NCBI GenBank assembly: GCA_016927755.1
Contig: JAFGLZ010000222.1
Span: 62,001-126,000, forward strand
Reading direction: 5' to 3'
DNA: 64,000 bases
Origin: Phycisphaerae bacterium
Lineage (GTDB): Bacteria > Planctomycetota > Phycisphaerae > UBA1845 > JAFGLZ01
This document shows, piece after piece, positions 50,302-58,491 of the stretch. A program made the translations under genes and the position numbers. The number at the start of each line of letters is the position of its first letter. Positions within the stretch are counted from its first letter, which is position 1. The notes beneath the pieces were generated by a model. That model was not told the DNA's origin, made no database searches, and was given only the letters and a program-made list of their open reading frames with translations.

Positions 50302-53300
50302 TCATCGCGACCCGGCCTCCGCAATCGGCACGATCGGCGCCTTCCCCGGCGGCTCATACGGACCACGCTCGAGCGGCACCTTCTCCGGCGGGTGATAGGG
50401 CTCCAGCTTCTTGCCCCGCCGCGCCTTTGACGGGATTCTTGTCGGGGGCTGCGGCGCGGAGCGACCCACCGGCACCTTGAGGGTGTAGGCGAGTGCCCAG
50501 CGCGTCCTGCCCCCCGTTTCTACGGCATAAGGAATCGCCGCCGGCGTACGCGGAGGAATGCCGCACTGCATGGCAAACATGCCCGCGGCGATCTCCGGGA
50601 TCCGCCTGTGCCTCGCGCCGTTGAACACGCCCCAGCTCACGTCCCTGAACCCCCGCTGGCGATACCACGTCACCGCCAGTTCGGATTCCTCTCGGCAGGC
50701 TTTCGGATCGCTCTTCGTCCAGAACACGCCGATCGGCATGTCCTTGTACTTGCCGACCTGAGTGGGCTCCAGGATGTCCGCCGAGAACTCCGACTGCCGC
50801 ACGGCCAGACAACTGAACAGCTCCGGATGCCGGTTGACCATGTAGTGCGCCAGATATCCCCCCGAAAACCAACTCGTGGCCAGGACTCGGTGCTTGTCCG
50901 CCGGCATGTGTTCAAGCACCTCACCAACAATGGCCAGCAAGCACCGCTCGTCGTCCCGGAGTTCCCGCAGGCTCGGATCCTTCAAAGGAAACTGCATGAA
51001 CAGGTCGGGTGTGTAGAGCTGCGGCGCCGCGACGATGAAGCCGTACCGGTCGGCCTCCTGCTGCCATTCCTGCGCCTGCGGCAGACAGCCGTCGAACGGC
51101 CTGCCCCCATGGAATGTAGCGACCAACGGCCACAGGCCGGTCTTCGTCTCGGGATGCCTCGGAGATCTGACGCCCTTCTTCTGCTGCGCAAGGTACTCGC
51201 CCGGCAAGTACAACCAGTAGCGCCGCCCCGTCGTCCGCTCACGGAGCAGTGTCAGCTTCCCCTTGCCGCTAGCGGACAGCGGCTCCGATCCCGGCCGATA
51301 AGGCCGCGATTCTTCGTCCAGCGGAAGGATCGAAACCTCAAAACACCTGATCCTCTCGACCGGGACGCCGCCGCCGAAACTGAAGCCGAACTCGCGATCT
51401 CGCCGCACGCCCAGCCCGTCCCGGACGATGTACTGGGTCTCCGGCGTTCGATAGGCCCGGGCCAGGACGTTCCTATCCTGATCAAGGAGCACCGTGGACA
51501 ACTGCCATCGCTTGTCCGCCAGCGAATCCCAGGACGCCGACAGGTTCGCATAGAGCCGTTCCTCTCGACGCGTGAAACGGATCATGCTCGCGTGCCAGAG
51601 GCCGCCACGACCCCGCGTTCCCGCGACGAGGTTAAGGGGGATGTCCGTATTCAGCTCGAAGACCCCTTGGACGAAGAACTCGCCGCTGCGCCCGGAGGAG
51701 GGGGCATCGGTGCTTGGCGGTTCGAGCACCGCCGATGTCGCCACCGCGACCTCAGTGGCCGTGGACCGCGGCACGCCTAGTGCTGACGGCTCGTCCGCCT
51801 CGCCCTTGCCAGAGACACCGACGTACGCCCGAATCATCCAGATGCGCCCGCTTACCGGCTTGAGCGTCTTCTTCTTGGGCGACCAGATCTGCCCGAACGC
51901 GCCGCCCTCGGCCTTGCTGTAGCGGAAGAAGATGCCCCGACTCTGCGTCGCCTCCGGATCAATCGCGATCGTCAGCGTCTTGCCGTCAGGGCACAGCGCC
52001 TCGAGTGGCGCAGGCTCCGGCAGGACCAGATCGACCCACTTCGGCGTCCGCCCAAACTCGGCGTAAGGGAACGTCCATTGTCGAACCGGTTCGTTCTTGC
52101 CGTCGAGCGCGGCCACCGTCACCATCGACTTGGACGCGTCGTACCCCCCGCCGTAGCGGCTGGCGTGAACGCGCAAGCCGTGAAGCACCGCATCCTTCGG
52201 CGGCGCGCCTTGCGGGAGAATCTCCTTCAGTTCGAACCGAACGGCTGGGCCGCTGCCCCCGTAGCTCTGCTTCCCGTCAGCGCTCCCGCTGTCCTGCTTG
52301 GCCTCGATCAAATCCTTGAACGCGTCGCCCTTAGCAGGCGGCTTCTGGTCGGCCAGCCGGCGGATGCCGTTGGCTCCAGACGGCTTGCCGGCCACGCGCG
52401 CCCGAACCATCCACTCATAGCACTCCTCCACGGGCTTGAATCCTCCCTCCGGCAGACCGATCAGTGACCGCGTCTCCTTCACGTTCTTGTCGTAGCCGAG
52501 GAAGATGCCCTTGGTCCGGTGCGGGTCAAAGCTCAGCGCGACGTAGAACGTCCCGGGGACCTCGATCGACGGCGTCCGCAGCGTGTACCAGCGAAGCTTG
52601 CCCGCCCGCTCGATCGTACTGTACGGAAGCGTAGCGTCCGCAAGAACCTGCATCTTCTCGTTGAGGATGTAGACGTGGAAATCCTCTTTCGGCGCCTTGG
52701 GATGGCCGTAGCGGTCGGCAAAGATATCAACGGCCTCGACAAACCGCGCGCCCTCAGGGGCGTCGAACCGAACCGCGTGACCGCTGCACGCTAGGCTCCG
52801 CTTACCACCCGCCTTGTCACCGACGCTACTGAGGCAAGTCGTGCCTTCCGGCAACTTGCTGTCGCCCTGCTCCCGCGCGGAAACCCGGCCTCCCCCGCGC
52901 AGGTTTCCATACTTTCCGCCCCCGGAAGACGAGCCTCCCCCGTATGCCATTCCATACTTCCCACCCCCCGAAGTGAATCCGGCCCCGACCGCGACAACGT
53001 CTTCGTCTCTCGCCGACGTTGGCTGCGCCGCCGCGTTGTCGGTCGCCTCGCCGCCCCCCAAGGACGCATCGCTCTGCCCCGCCGACCGGGCCGTCGCCAA
53101 AGGCACAACCAGACACAGCAGCACCAGCAGCGAGGCCAAACCGGCCGCCCGGCTGACCGCTCGCCGATTCCGTGTCTTGTCGAGAATCGCCAGCAGCCGT
53201 CCTTCAACATGCGAAGGGCGGGCCAGCGCGATCGCGCACCTTGACCCAACGTGATCGTCCCGAAACCTCGCGGCGACCTGAAGGACGTGTTCCGCATAGT

Positions 53301-54420
53301 CCGGGGCGGCAGCGCCCTTACGGAGGACGAGATCGTCGCAAGCGTGCTCCGATTCGCTGATCATCCGTCGAGCCGCCATCCACACCAGCGGATTGAACCA
53401 GTACGCCGCGCATGCGAGCTGCCCAAGCAACTGCGTCAGACAGTCCCATCGCTTCACATGCGCCAGCTCGTGCAGCAGGACCGCCCGGCGACGATCTGCC
53501 GACCAACCCTCCGCCTCAGCCGGCAGCAGCAGCTTCGCGCGAAGAACGCCCCACGTCATCGGCATCGCCCGACGAGGGCTCATCAGCAGCCGCACGCGAT
53601 CCTCCAGTCCGACTTCGGCCGAGGCCCGGTCAAGCAGATCCGCCCACGCCCCTCCCGTGATCGATTGCGATGTCCGCTGGAGTCGCCACAGACTCATCCT
53701 GCCAAGTCCCAGGCGAAGCAGCACCGCCATGCAGCCCCCGAGCCATACCGGGAAGACCCAAATCCACCAGGGCCGCTCCGATGAATGCTCATCAGATGAT
53801 TGGGCAGCGCTCACCGCGATCGAGCGACCTGCACGGTCTTCCGCGAAGGAGTCAAAAGCTCCGGGTTGGGCGGCAAGCGTCAGCGCCGATTCCAGCCCCA
53901 AGCAAGCGAGAAAGCACGGATCGGCGGGAAGCAGCATCGGCAAAGGCAACCTGGTCTCGCTACCCCATGGAGCATCCCGGCGAATCGTGTCCGTCTGGAG
54001 GCCCTCCATTTCCCCCAGTGCAGCCGCCTCGTCGCAAGAAGCCGTCATGCCCGCCAGCAGTGCATCGATAGGGATAGCGGCCGTCTTGGGTGCGTCGAAC
54101 TCGACGCCCGGCTTACGTTCAACCCTCTCCTGCGGCGGCTCCCCCACCGTCTCGTCTATTCCCGTCGGTTCGAGCGTCACCCACCCCGGCAACACACGCC
54201 ACGACGGCAGCCCCAGCGAGAGCACCGGCAGCAAGAGCAGCCCCACTACGGCCGACGTCCACACGAGGTGCCGCGCCGCCGCCGACCCCCGCCGCAACGC
54301 AACCACCGCTAATGCCGCCACGATCAGAACCGCCACGCCCTTGACCGTCGCGTCCGCCAGGACGACCAACCCCGCCGCGGCCAGGGCCGAACCAAGCACG
54401 ATATGGAGTCGGGCAAACAT
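50302..54420 (-). CDS. BlaR1-like M56 metalloprotease sensor fused to beta domains and an esterase-like domain
   Basis: 1372 residues from the ATG at 54420; an open frame continues upstream but only as a shadow of the BlaI gene. Helices lie near 5-45, 48-70, 180-205 and 385-410. The M56 site is LLHELAHVKRW (His317, Glu318, His321) with ESEHACDD downstream, as in BlaR1/MecR1. A Gly-rich stretch with GGGKYGMAYGGG follows at about 482-512. Two related beta-sandwich domains follow at about 550-680 and 727-867 (both with an AVRF start). A further region leads to an alpha/beta-hydrolase-like C-terminus at about 1085-1290 (PLVATFHGGRPFDG, Ser1186 in SWFSGGYLAHYM). BlaR1 normally ends in a penicillin-binding domain, so the sensor half is replaced. 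Confidence 0.8.
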   Translation of the reverse strand: MFARLHIVLGSALAAAGLVVLADATVKGVAVLIVAALAVVALRRGSAAARHLVWTSAVVGLLLLPVLSLGLPSWRVLPGWVTLEPTGIDETVGEPPQERVERKPGVEFDAPKTAAIPIDALLAGMTASCDEAAALGEMEGLQTDTIRRDAPWGSETRLPLPMLLPADPCFLACLGLESALTLAAQPGAFDSFAEDRAGRSIAVSAAQSSDEHSSERPWWIWVFPVWLGGCMAVLLRLGLGRMSLWRLQRTSQSITGGAWADLLDRASAEVGLEDRVRLLMSPRRAMPMTWGVLRAKLLLPAEAEGWSADRRRAVLLHELAHVKRWDCLTQLLGQLACAAYWFNPLVWMAARRMISESEHACDDLVLRKGAAAPDYAEHVLQVAARFRDDHVGSRCAIALARPSHVEGRLLAILDKTRNRRAVSRAAGLASLLVLLCLVVPLATARSAGQSDASLGGGEATDNAAAQPTSARDEDVVAVGAGFTSGGGKYGMAYGGGSSSGGGKYGNLRGGGRVSAREQGDSKLPEGTTCLSSVGDKAGGKRSLACSGHAVRFDAPEGARFVEAVDIFADRYGHPKAPKEDFHVYILNEKMQVLADATLPYSTIERAGKLRWYTLRTPSIEVPGTFYVALSFDPHRTKGIFLGYDKNVKETRSLIGLPEGGFKPVEECYEWMVRARVAGKPSGANGIRRLADQKPPAKGDAFKDLIEAKQDSGSADGKQSYGGSGPAVRFELKEILPQGAPPKDAVLHGLRVHASRYGGGYDASKSMVTVAALDGKNEPVRQWTFPYAEFGRTPKWVDLVLPEPAPLEALCPDGKTLTIAIDPEATQSRGIFFRYSKAEGGAFGQIWSPKKKTLKPVSGRIWMIRAYVGVSGKGEADEPSALGVPRSTATEVAVATSAVLEPPSTDAPSSGRSGEFFVQGVFELNTDIPLNLVAGTRGRGGLWHASMIRFTRREERLYANLSASWDSLADKRWQLSTVLLDQDRNVLARAYRTPETQYIVRDGLGVRRDREFGFSFGGGVPVERIRCFEVSILPLDEESRPYRPGSEPLSASGKGKLTLLRERTTGRRYWLYLPGEYLAQQKKGVRSPRHPETKTGLWPLVATFHGGRPFDGCLPQAQEWQQEADRYGFIVAAPQLYTPDLFMQFPLKDPSLRELRDDERCLLAIVGEVLEHMPADKHRVLATSWFSGGYLAHYMVNRHPELFSCLAVRQSEFSADILEPTQVGKYKDMPIGVFWTKSDPKACREESELAVTWYRQRGFRDVSWGVFNGARHRRIPEIAAGMFAMQCGIPPRTPAAIPYAVETGGRTRWALAYTLKVPVGRSAPQPPTRIPSKARRGKKLEPYHPPEKVPLERGPYEPPGKAPIVPIAEAGSR

Positions 54421-54422
54421 GG

Positions 54423-54812
54423 TCAGTCTCCCTTCCGCTTGGCCTCGCGAATCAGCTTGCCCAGGCGATCCAGCTCCTCGTCGGAGAGTTCGGCGGCCGG
54501 GTCCATAAGGTGAACCGCCACCGCCTTCTCGATCGAGCCCTCGAAGAACGTCTCTAGCAGCCGACGCAACGCCGACCGACCCGCGCGACTCCGCGGACGG
54601 GTCGGCTGATAGACGAACTCCCGACCCTTCTTGGTGTGCTTGAGGTGCCCCTTGTCCTCGAGAATCCGCAGCAGCGTCCGAACCGCCGTTCGCGTCGGCG
54701 GGTCCGGCAGGTCCATCAGCACCTCCGTCGCCGTCGCCCGCTCCCGGGCGTAGATGATGTCCATGATCTGCCGTTCGCGCCGGCTGAGCTTCAGATCGGG
54801 CTGCTCGTTCAT
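54423..54812 (-). CDS. BlaI/MecI/CopY-family transcriptional repressor
   Basis: 129 residues. The winged helix is clear: LSRRERQIMDIIYARERATATEVL, then RTLLRILEDKGHLKHTKKGREFVYQPT, followed by the dimerisation helix region ALRRLLETFFEGSIEKAVAVHLM. The stop lies two bases before the BlaR1-like ATG, the classical blaI-blaR1 order. In the family the M56 partner, when it senses a signal, causes cleavage of the repressor. I saw no textbook TACA-N-TGTA site in the spacer (54813-54900), so the operator is unknown. The target genes beyond its own operon cannot be named. Confidence 0.92.
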   Translation of the reverse strand: MNEQPDLKLSRRERQIMDIIYARERATATEVLMDLPDPPTRTAVRTLLRILEDKGHLKHTKKGREFVYQPTRPRSRAGRSALRRLLETFFEGSIEKAVAVHLMDPAAELSDEELDRLGKLIREAKRKGD

Positions 54813-55051
54813 GGTCGGTGCCCTCGCGGCTATTGGGGTGGGTCGTTGGCGATAACGTTCCCGCGGAGATTCGCGCGCCCCCGAGCTGCGGCATTCATGC
54901 CGCGCGGGACCCTTCCGCGCTGCGAGTCGCTTGAGCCGGCGGGCTGGCCCTTCTTGCGCGAAACGCCCGAGCCGCCTCCTGCACGTGGCAGAAACACAAG
55001 GGCCAATTTCTTAACCTTAATACCCCAGGAATGAGCACGCGTCAAATGAAA

Positions 55052-55067
55052 TGCCAAGTTTTTGGCA
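55052..55067 (-). terminator. Hairpin with short T-stretch downstream of the PIN toxin
   Basis: TGCCAA-AAAC-TTGGCA on the minus strand, 71-86 bases after the toxin stop, followed by TTTCATTTG. It is a weak but plausible terminator. The rest of 54813-55137 shows no gene; a 3-kb-scale minus frame there is a shadow. Confidence 0.45.
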
Positions 55068-55137
55068 GTTTGATTCGGACTCCCGCCTCCGGTCCCGAAC
55101 GAACCAGGTGAGAGCAGTACCGGACTTCCGGAGAATC

Positions 55138-55554
55138 TCACTCCAACGAGTGGGCGGCCAGGAATTCCGTGGGCGACAGGATCGGCATCTCGGTGCGAGG
55201 AAAGTGATCGGGGTCTCGAGTGACGATACAGGACGCTCCCACGCGGACGGCGCTAACGAACTGGACGGCGTCCTCGAAATCCTCGAAACCGGCTTCGATA
55301 GCCTGGTTGATGACCCGTTCATCGCATGCGACGACCGAGAAGATTGCCCGCATCGACTGCAGAACCTTCGCGGCCGCCTTACGTCCAGAGAGTCTTCCAA
55401 CGATGTAGAAGACGTTCGGGTAGCTGATGGCCGATACCTGCCCGCGAATCCGTACCTCTTCGGCCAGCGACCAGATCCTCGCTGACGCCTCGAAGAAGGG
55501 CCGGCGCTCCATCAGGACGTCCAACAAGATGTTTGTGTCCAGGAAGACCTTCAT
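55138..55554 (-). CDS. PIN-domain (VapC-like) toxin
   Basis: 138 residues. PIN acidic residues stand in VFLDTNILLDVL (Asp6), DEFEDAVQF-type site (GFEDFEDAVQF) and IVTRDPDHFP. This is the PIN_3 subgroup of about 140 residues. The target would be an RNA. The start overlaps the antitoxin stop by four bases (ATGA, 55551-55554). It shares little sequence with the other PIN toxin at 29.4 kb, so the two modules are independent acquisitions. Confidence 0.87.
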   Translation of the reverse strand: MKVFLDTNILLDVLMERRPFFEASARIWSLAEEVRIRGQVSAISYPNVFYIVGRLSGRKAAAKVLQSMRAIFSVVACDERVINQAIEAGFEDFEDAVQFVSAVRVGASCIVTRDPDHFPRTEMPILSPTEFLAAHSLE

Positions 55555-55805
55555 CGCTTCAGCCCATGCTTGTCCATCAACGCATCGGTCAGCACGTCCC
55601 GAGGAGTCTTACCCCTCGGCAGTCTCGCGATCCCCGCGACTTCGCGCGTGATCGGCGACAGACCGGCCGTTGACTTCCTCCGCCGTGCCATCCCCCTGAT
55701 GATCCGAGCGAACATGGCTGAAACGCTGGTGTTCTGCTCCTCGGCAAGCCGCTTGGCCTCTTTGATGACGTCGTCTTCGGCACTGAGGGTAAGCTTCGTG
55801 ACCAT
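55551..55805 (-). CDS. Antitoxin for the PIN toxin, RHH/DUF6364-like
   Basis: 84 residues. The N-terminus VTKLTLSAEDDVIKEAKRLAEEQNTSVSAMFARII is a ribbon-helix-helix pattern. The C-terminal half (GKTPRDVLTDALMDKHGL) would wrap the toxin. GGAG stands 8 nt before the ATG. It is coupled to the toxin gene by an ATGA overlap, and two ACGT-centred palindromes in the promoter region are probable autoregulation sites. Confidence 0.82.
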   Translation of the reverse strand: MVTKLTLSAEDDVIKEAKRLAEEQNTSVSAMFARIIRGMARRRKSTAGLSPITREVAGIARLPRGKTPRDVLTDALMDKHGLKR

Positions 55806-55817
55806 GCCCGGGTCTCC

Positions 55818-55849
55818 AATACGTATTCCCGCTTAGCAATGATACGTAA
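55818..55849 (-). promoter_or_regulatory. Paired palindromic operators of the second toxin-antitoxin operon
   Basis: AATACGTATT (55818-55827) is a perfect 10-bp palindrome. ATACGTAA at 55842-55849 is a second, imperfect copy; the ACGT centres are 23 bp apart, about two helical turns. The pair sits 13-44 bases upstream of the antitoxin ATG, where an RHH dimer pair could bind. The spacer otherwise is empty to 55964. Confidence 0.6.
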
Positions 55850-55964
55850 TACTTGGAACGGAGTCAAAACCCACTCGCCGCGAGCTGCTCATGCGCCGTC
55901 GGGCCGAGGGGCATATGGGCAAGTCGGAGAAATCACAGGCCGTAGAGCGGATAGAAAACGGTCC

Positions 55965-57041
55965 TCATTGGACTCGGGCTGCCGCGGCGCGCGTCAGCTT
56001 CCAAACGTCCGGCTCCATATTGTTCCCCGCTACCATCCAGAGGGCATCGTCGTGGACAAATACGCTCGCCGCGTGTCTCGGCTTCCAGGGCGTGTTGGGC
56101 ACCTGGTGCCAGTCCACGCCGTCCGCCGAGTACCACACGTCGTTGCGGTTCTGCTGGTTCCACCCCTCCAGGACCCACATCTTGCCGTCGAACACGGCCA
56201 CGTCGTGATACTGCCGCGGATGCCACGGGGCATGCTCGAGATGTCGCGTCCAACTCACGCCGTCCGGTGAGCTCCAGACGTCGTTGTAGAAACTGCGTTT
56301 CGGCGTCTTGGGCGTGTCGTACGTCCCCCCGCCCAGCATCCACATGCGATCCTTGAAGACTACCCCGCCGCCGATCATGCCGCGCGGCGACCAGTGTGGC
56401 CCCTTCGGCGTTACGCGCGTCCAGTGGACCCCGTCGGATGAGCACCAAATGTCGTCGTGGAAACGCTCCTCGGCCGGGGCGAACTGCGGCACCGTCTGCC
56501 CGCCCATCACCCAGATCTTGTCCTTGAAGGCGACCGTGTACGCTAGCACCCTCGGACCCCAGGGGACCGGCCTGCCCTTATTGACGTGCGTCCACGTCGC
56601 CCCGTCCGACGAGTTCCACACGTCGTACTGATAGTGACCTTGAAGCGGATCGCCACCCACGATCCACATCTTGTCCTGATGCACGACGTAGCCGGCGGTG
56701 TGCCTGCCTTCCCAATCGCGCTCCGGATTGAAGCCGGGCATCCCGAAGGTGTTCGGCTTGATGAGCGTCCAGTTCAGCCCGTCCTGGGAGCTCCAGACGT
56801 CGTTCGTGCAGATCTTGGGAAAGTGCGTCTTGTCGCGCGGGTTCCACCCGCCGAGCAACCACATCTTGCCCTTGTACGTCAGCGCGCCCGCACCGTCGCG
56901 CGGGGCAAACGGCGCGGACATCGTCACCTTGATCCAGCGATAGCCCTCGGCCTGCCCCGGCGGCGTCTGGGCCTGCGTCCGCTTGCATGAAATCAACAGC
57001 GTCATCGCGGCAACTAGGCAAGGCACGATCGTGTTTCGCAT
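55965..57041 (-). CDS. Kelch-like beta-propeller lipoprotein
   Basis: 358 residues from the ATG at 57041 (GGAG upstream); two earlier starts are open. The leader VAAMTLLISC carries a lipobox (LISC). The rest is six or seven near-identical Kelch-type blades, each with a sequence like DKMWIVGG-DPLQGHYQYDVWNSSDGATWTHV, ending ALWMVAGNNMEPDVWKLT. There is no catalytic motif. Proteins of this kind bind carbohydrates or other proteins at the surface; the ligand is unknown. It is divergent from the Tat-exported Kelch gene. Confidence 0.85.
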   Translation of the reverse strand: MRNTIVPCLVAAMTLLISCKRTQAQTPPGQAEGYRWIKVTMSAPFAPRDGAGALTYKGKMWLLGGWNPRDKTHFPKICTNDVWSSQDGLNWTLIKPNTFGMPGFNPERDWEGRHTAGYVVHQDKMWIVGGDPLQGHYQYDVWNSSDGATWTHVNKGRPVPWGPRVLAYTVAFKDKIWVMGGQTVPQFAPAEERFHDDIWCSSDGVHWTRVTPKGPHWSPRGMIGGGVVFKDRMWMLGGGTYDTPKTPKRSFYNDVWSSPDGVSWTRHLEHAPWHPRQYHDVAVFDGKMWVLEGWNQQNRNDVWYSADGVDWHQVPNTPWKPRHAASVFVHDDALWMVAGNNMEPDVWKLTRAAAARVQ

Positions 57042-57201
57042 AAGCGTTCGCTCCATCGCGCGCCTTCTCTCGGCGGCGTGACCGCAAGGATGTTGACAGG
57101 CCACGGGGTTGTCAAGGGCCGCCGCACGCGACCGGCGGTGCGGACAGTCGCGGCATCTTGACCTCAGCGTCGGGTGGTCTACGCTTGAGCGACGATTCCC
57201 G

Positions 57202-57222
57202 GCCGGCGCTATCGGCGCCGGC
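57202..57222 (+). other. Strong hairpin in the 5' region of the Tat-Kelch gene
   Basis: GCCGGCGC-TATCG-GCGCCGGC, an 8-bp all-GC stem with a 5-nt loop, ends 30 bases before the ATG at 57252. A weak promoter-like pair starts with TTGACC at 57159. The hairpin would be in the leader of the mRNA. Confidence 0.5.
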
Positions 57223-57251
57223 TTCCTGGGGCCACGGACGGGAGACTCTTG

Positions 57252-58379
57252 ATGCGCATGACGGGCGATTCACGCGACACGTCAGGCGACGACGTGGGAC
57301 GTCGACGATTCCTCCAAATCAGCGCAGCCGCCCTCGCCGGGCTCGGCCTGAAGCTGCCGTACGCCACAGCCGCCTCGGCCAACGAATGCGAGATCGCCGA
57401 CGTCACCTGGACCCTCGGGCCCGAGTTCCCCGCCCTCCGAAAGGGCGGGGCGGTCGGCGCGCTCAACGGCAAGGTCATCTCGGCCGGCGGCATGCAACAG
57501 CCCTGGTGCGAGTCGGCCGAAACGTGGGCCTGCATGCCCGGCGACAAGGCCTGGGAGCGACTGCCCGACATGCCCAAGGGCCGTGTCTACATGGACGGCG
57601 TAACGGCCGGCGACGCCTTCTACGTCGTCGGCGGGCGCTTCAACGGGCGGACGCACGCCAGCGTCTTTCGACTCCGATGCGCCGGCGGCAAATGGCAGTG
57701 GGACCGCGTCGCGCCGATGAAACAGGACCGCATGGTCGGCGCGATGGACGCCATGGGCGGCAAGATCGTCGTGGCCGGCGGGGCGCACTTCAAGCCGGGC
57801 GAGGGTCAATGGACGCCGACGTCGAACGTCTCGAGCGTCGAGTGGCTCGACGCCGCCAAGCCCGATGCCAGGTGGCAACCGCTGCCGAGCTTCCCCGGCC
57901 AGACGCTCGACCACGTCGCCGGCGCGTGCATCGGCTCGAAGTTCTGCCTCTTCGGCGGGGCCCACCACGTCCTCAAGGACGGCAAACGCGTCAGCCCCCG
58001 CGTGACGACCGCCGCCGTGCTGGACACGAAAACGAGCAAGTGGTCGAAACTGCCGGACCTCCCGTACCCGCTCAGCGGACACGATGCAGTAGCCTATCGC
58101 GATCGCTACATCATCCTGCTCGGCGGGGCGGCGTTCTTTTCCCCGGAGCAGACCAAGCGCTGGCCGCAGGACAAGGGCTACTACAGCAACGTCGTGCTCG
58201 TCTTCGATGCCAAGACGAACACATACCACCCGATGCCGTCCAAGATGCCCTATGCCACGAATGATATCCGCGTCGCGCTGATCGGCGATACAATCTACGC
58301 CCTCGGCGGCGAGAACATCGACCCGGCCACCAGCAACACGACCAAGTGGTTCCGCGTCGGTCGCATTGTCATGAAGTAG
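57252..58379 (+). CDS. Tat-exported Kelch-repeat protein (NanM-like propeller)
   Basis: 375 residues from ATG (GGGAG 7 nt upstream; a TTG one codon earlier is possible). The leader GRRRFLQISAAALAGLGLKL is a Tat signal. Six Kelch blades follow (GAVGALNGKVISAGG, GDAFYVVGGRFNGRTHAS, GKIVVAGGAHFKPG, SKFCLFGGAHHVLKDG, YRDRYIILLGGAAFFS, DTIYALGGENID). N-acetylneuraminate epimerase NanM has this fold; the catalytic residues are not certain here, so epimerase activity is only a possibility. The propeller folds in the cytoplasm before export. It sits 112 bases before the GH38 gene on the same strand. Confidence 0.85.
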   Translation: MRMTGDSRDTSGDDVGRRRFLQISAAALAGLGLKLPYATAASANECEIADVTWTLGPEFPALRKGGAVGALNGKVISAGGMQQPWCESAETWACMPGDKAWERLPDMPKGRVYMDGVTAGDAFYVVGGRFNGRTHASVFRLRCAGGKWQWDRVAPMKQDRMVGAMDAMGGKIVVAGGAHFKPGEGQWTPTSNVSSVEWLDAAKPDARWQPLPSFPGQTLDHVAGACIGSKFCLFGGAHHVLKDGKRVSPRVTTAAVLDTKTSKWSKLPDLPYPLSGHDAVAYRDRYIILLGGAAFFSPEQTKRWPQDKGYYSNVVLVFDAKTNTYHPMPSKMPYATNDIRVALIGDTIYALGGENIDPATSNTTKWFRVGRIVMK

Positions 58380-58491
58380 GAATCGCGAGTATGGAGTGCG
58401 GGCCGCCTGCCCCGTTGGGGCGCGACGCCGCTTTCAAATGTCCGCGGAGCGGGCCTCGCGGTCAAAACGTCAAAGCAATTGGAGTCGACGA

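Noticed and set aside
54423-54894. Upstream extension of the BlaR1-like frame
   Set aside because: It is the alternate frame of the BlaI gene, rich in Gly/Ala/Arg with no helices.
54813-54900. BlaI operator TACA-N-TGTA
   Set aside because: No such dyad found by eye upstream of the BlaI gene.
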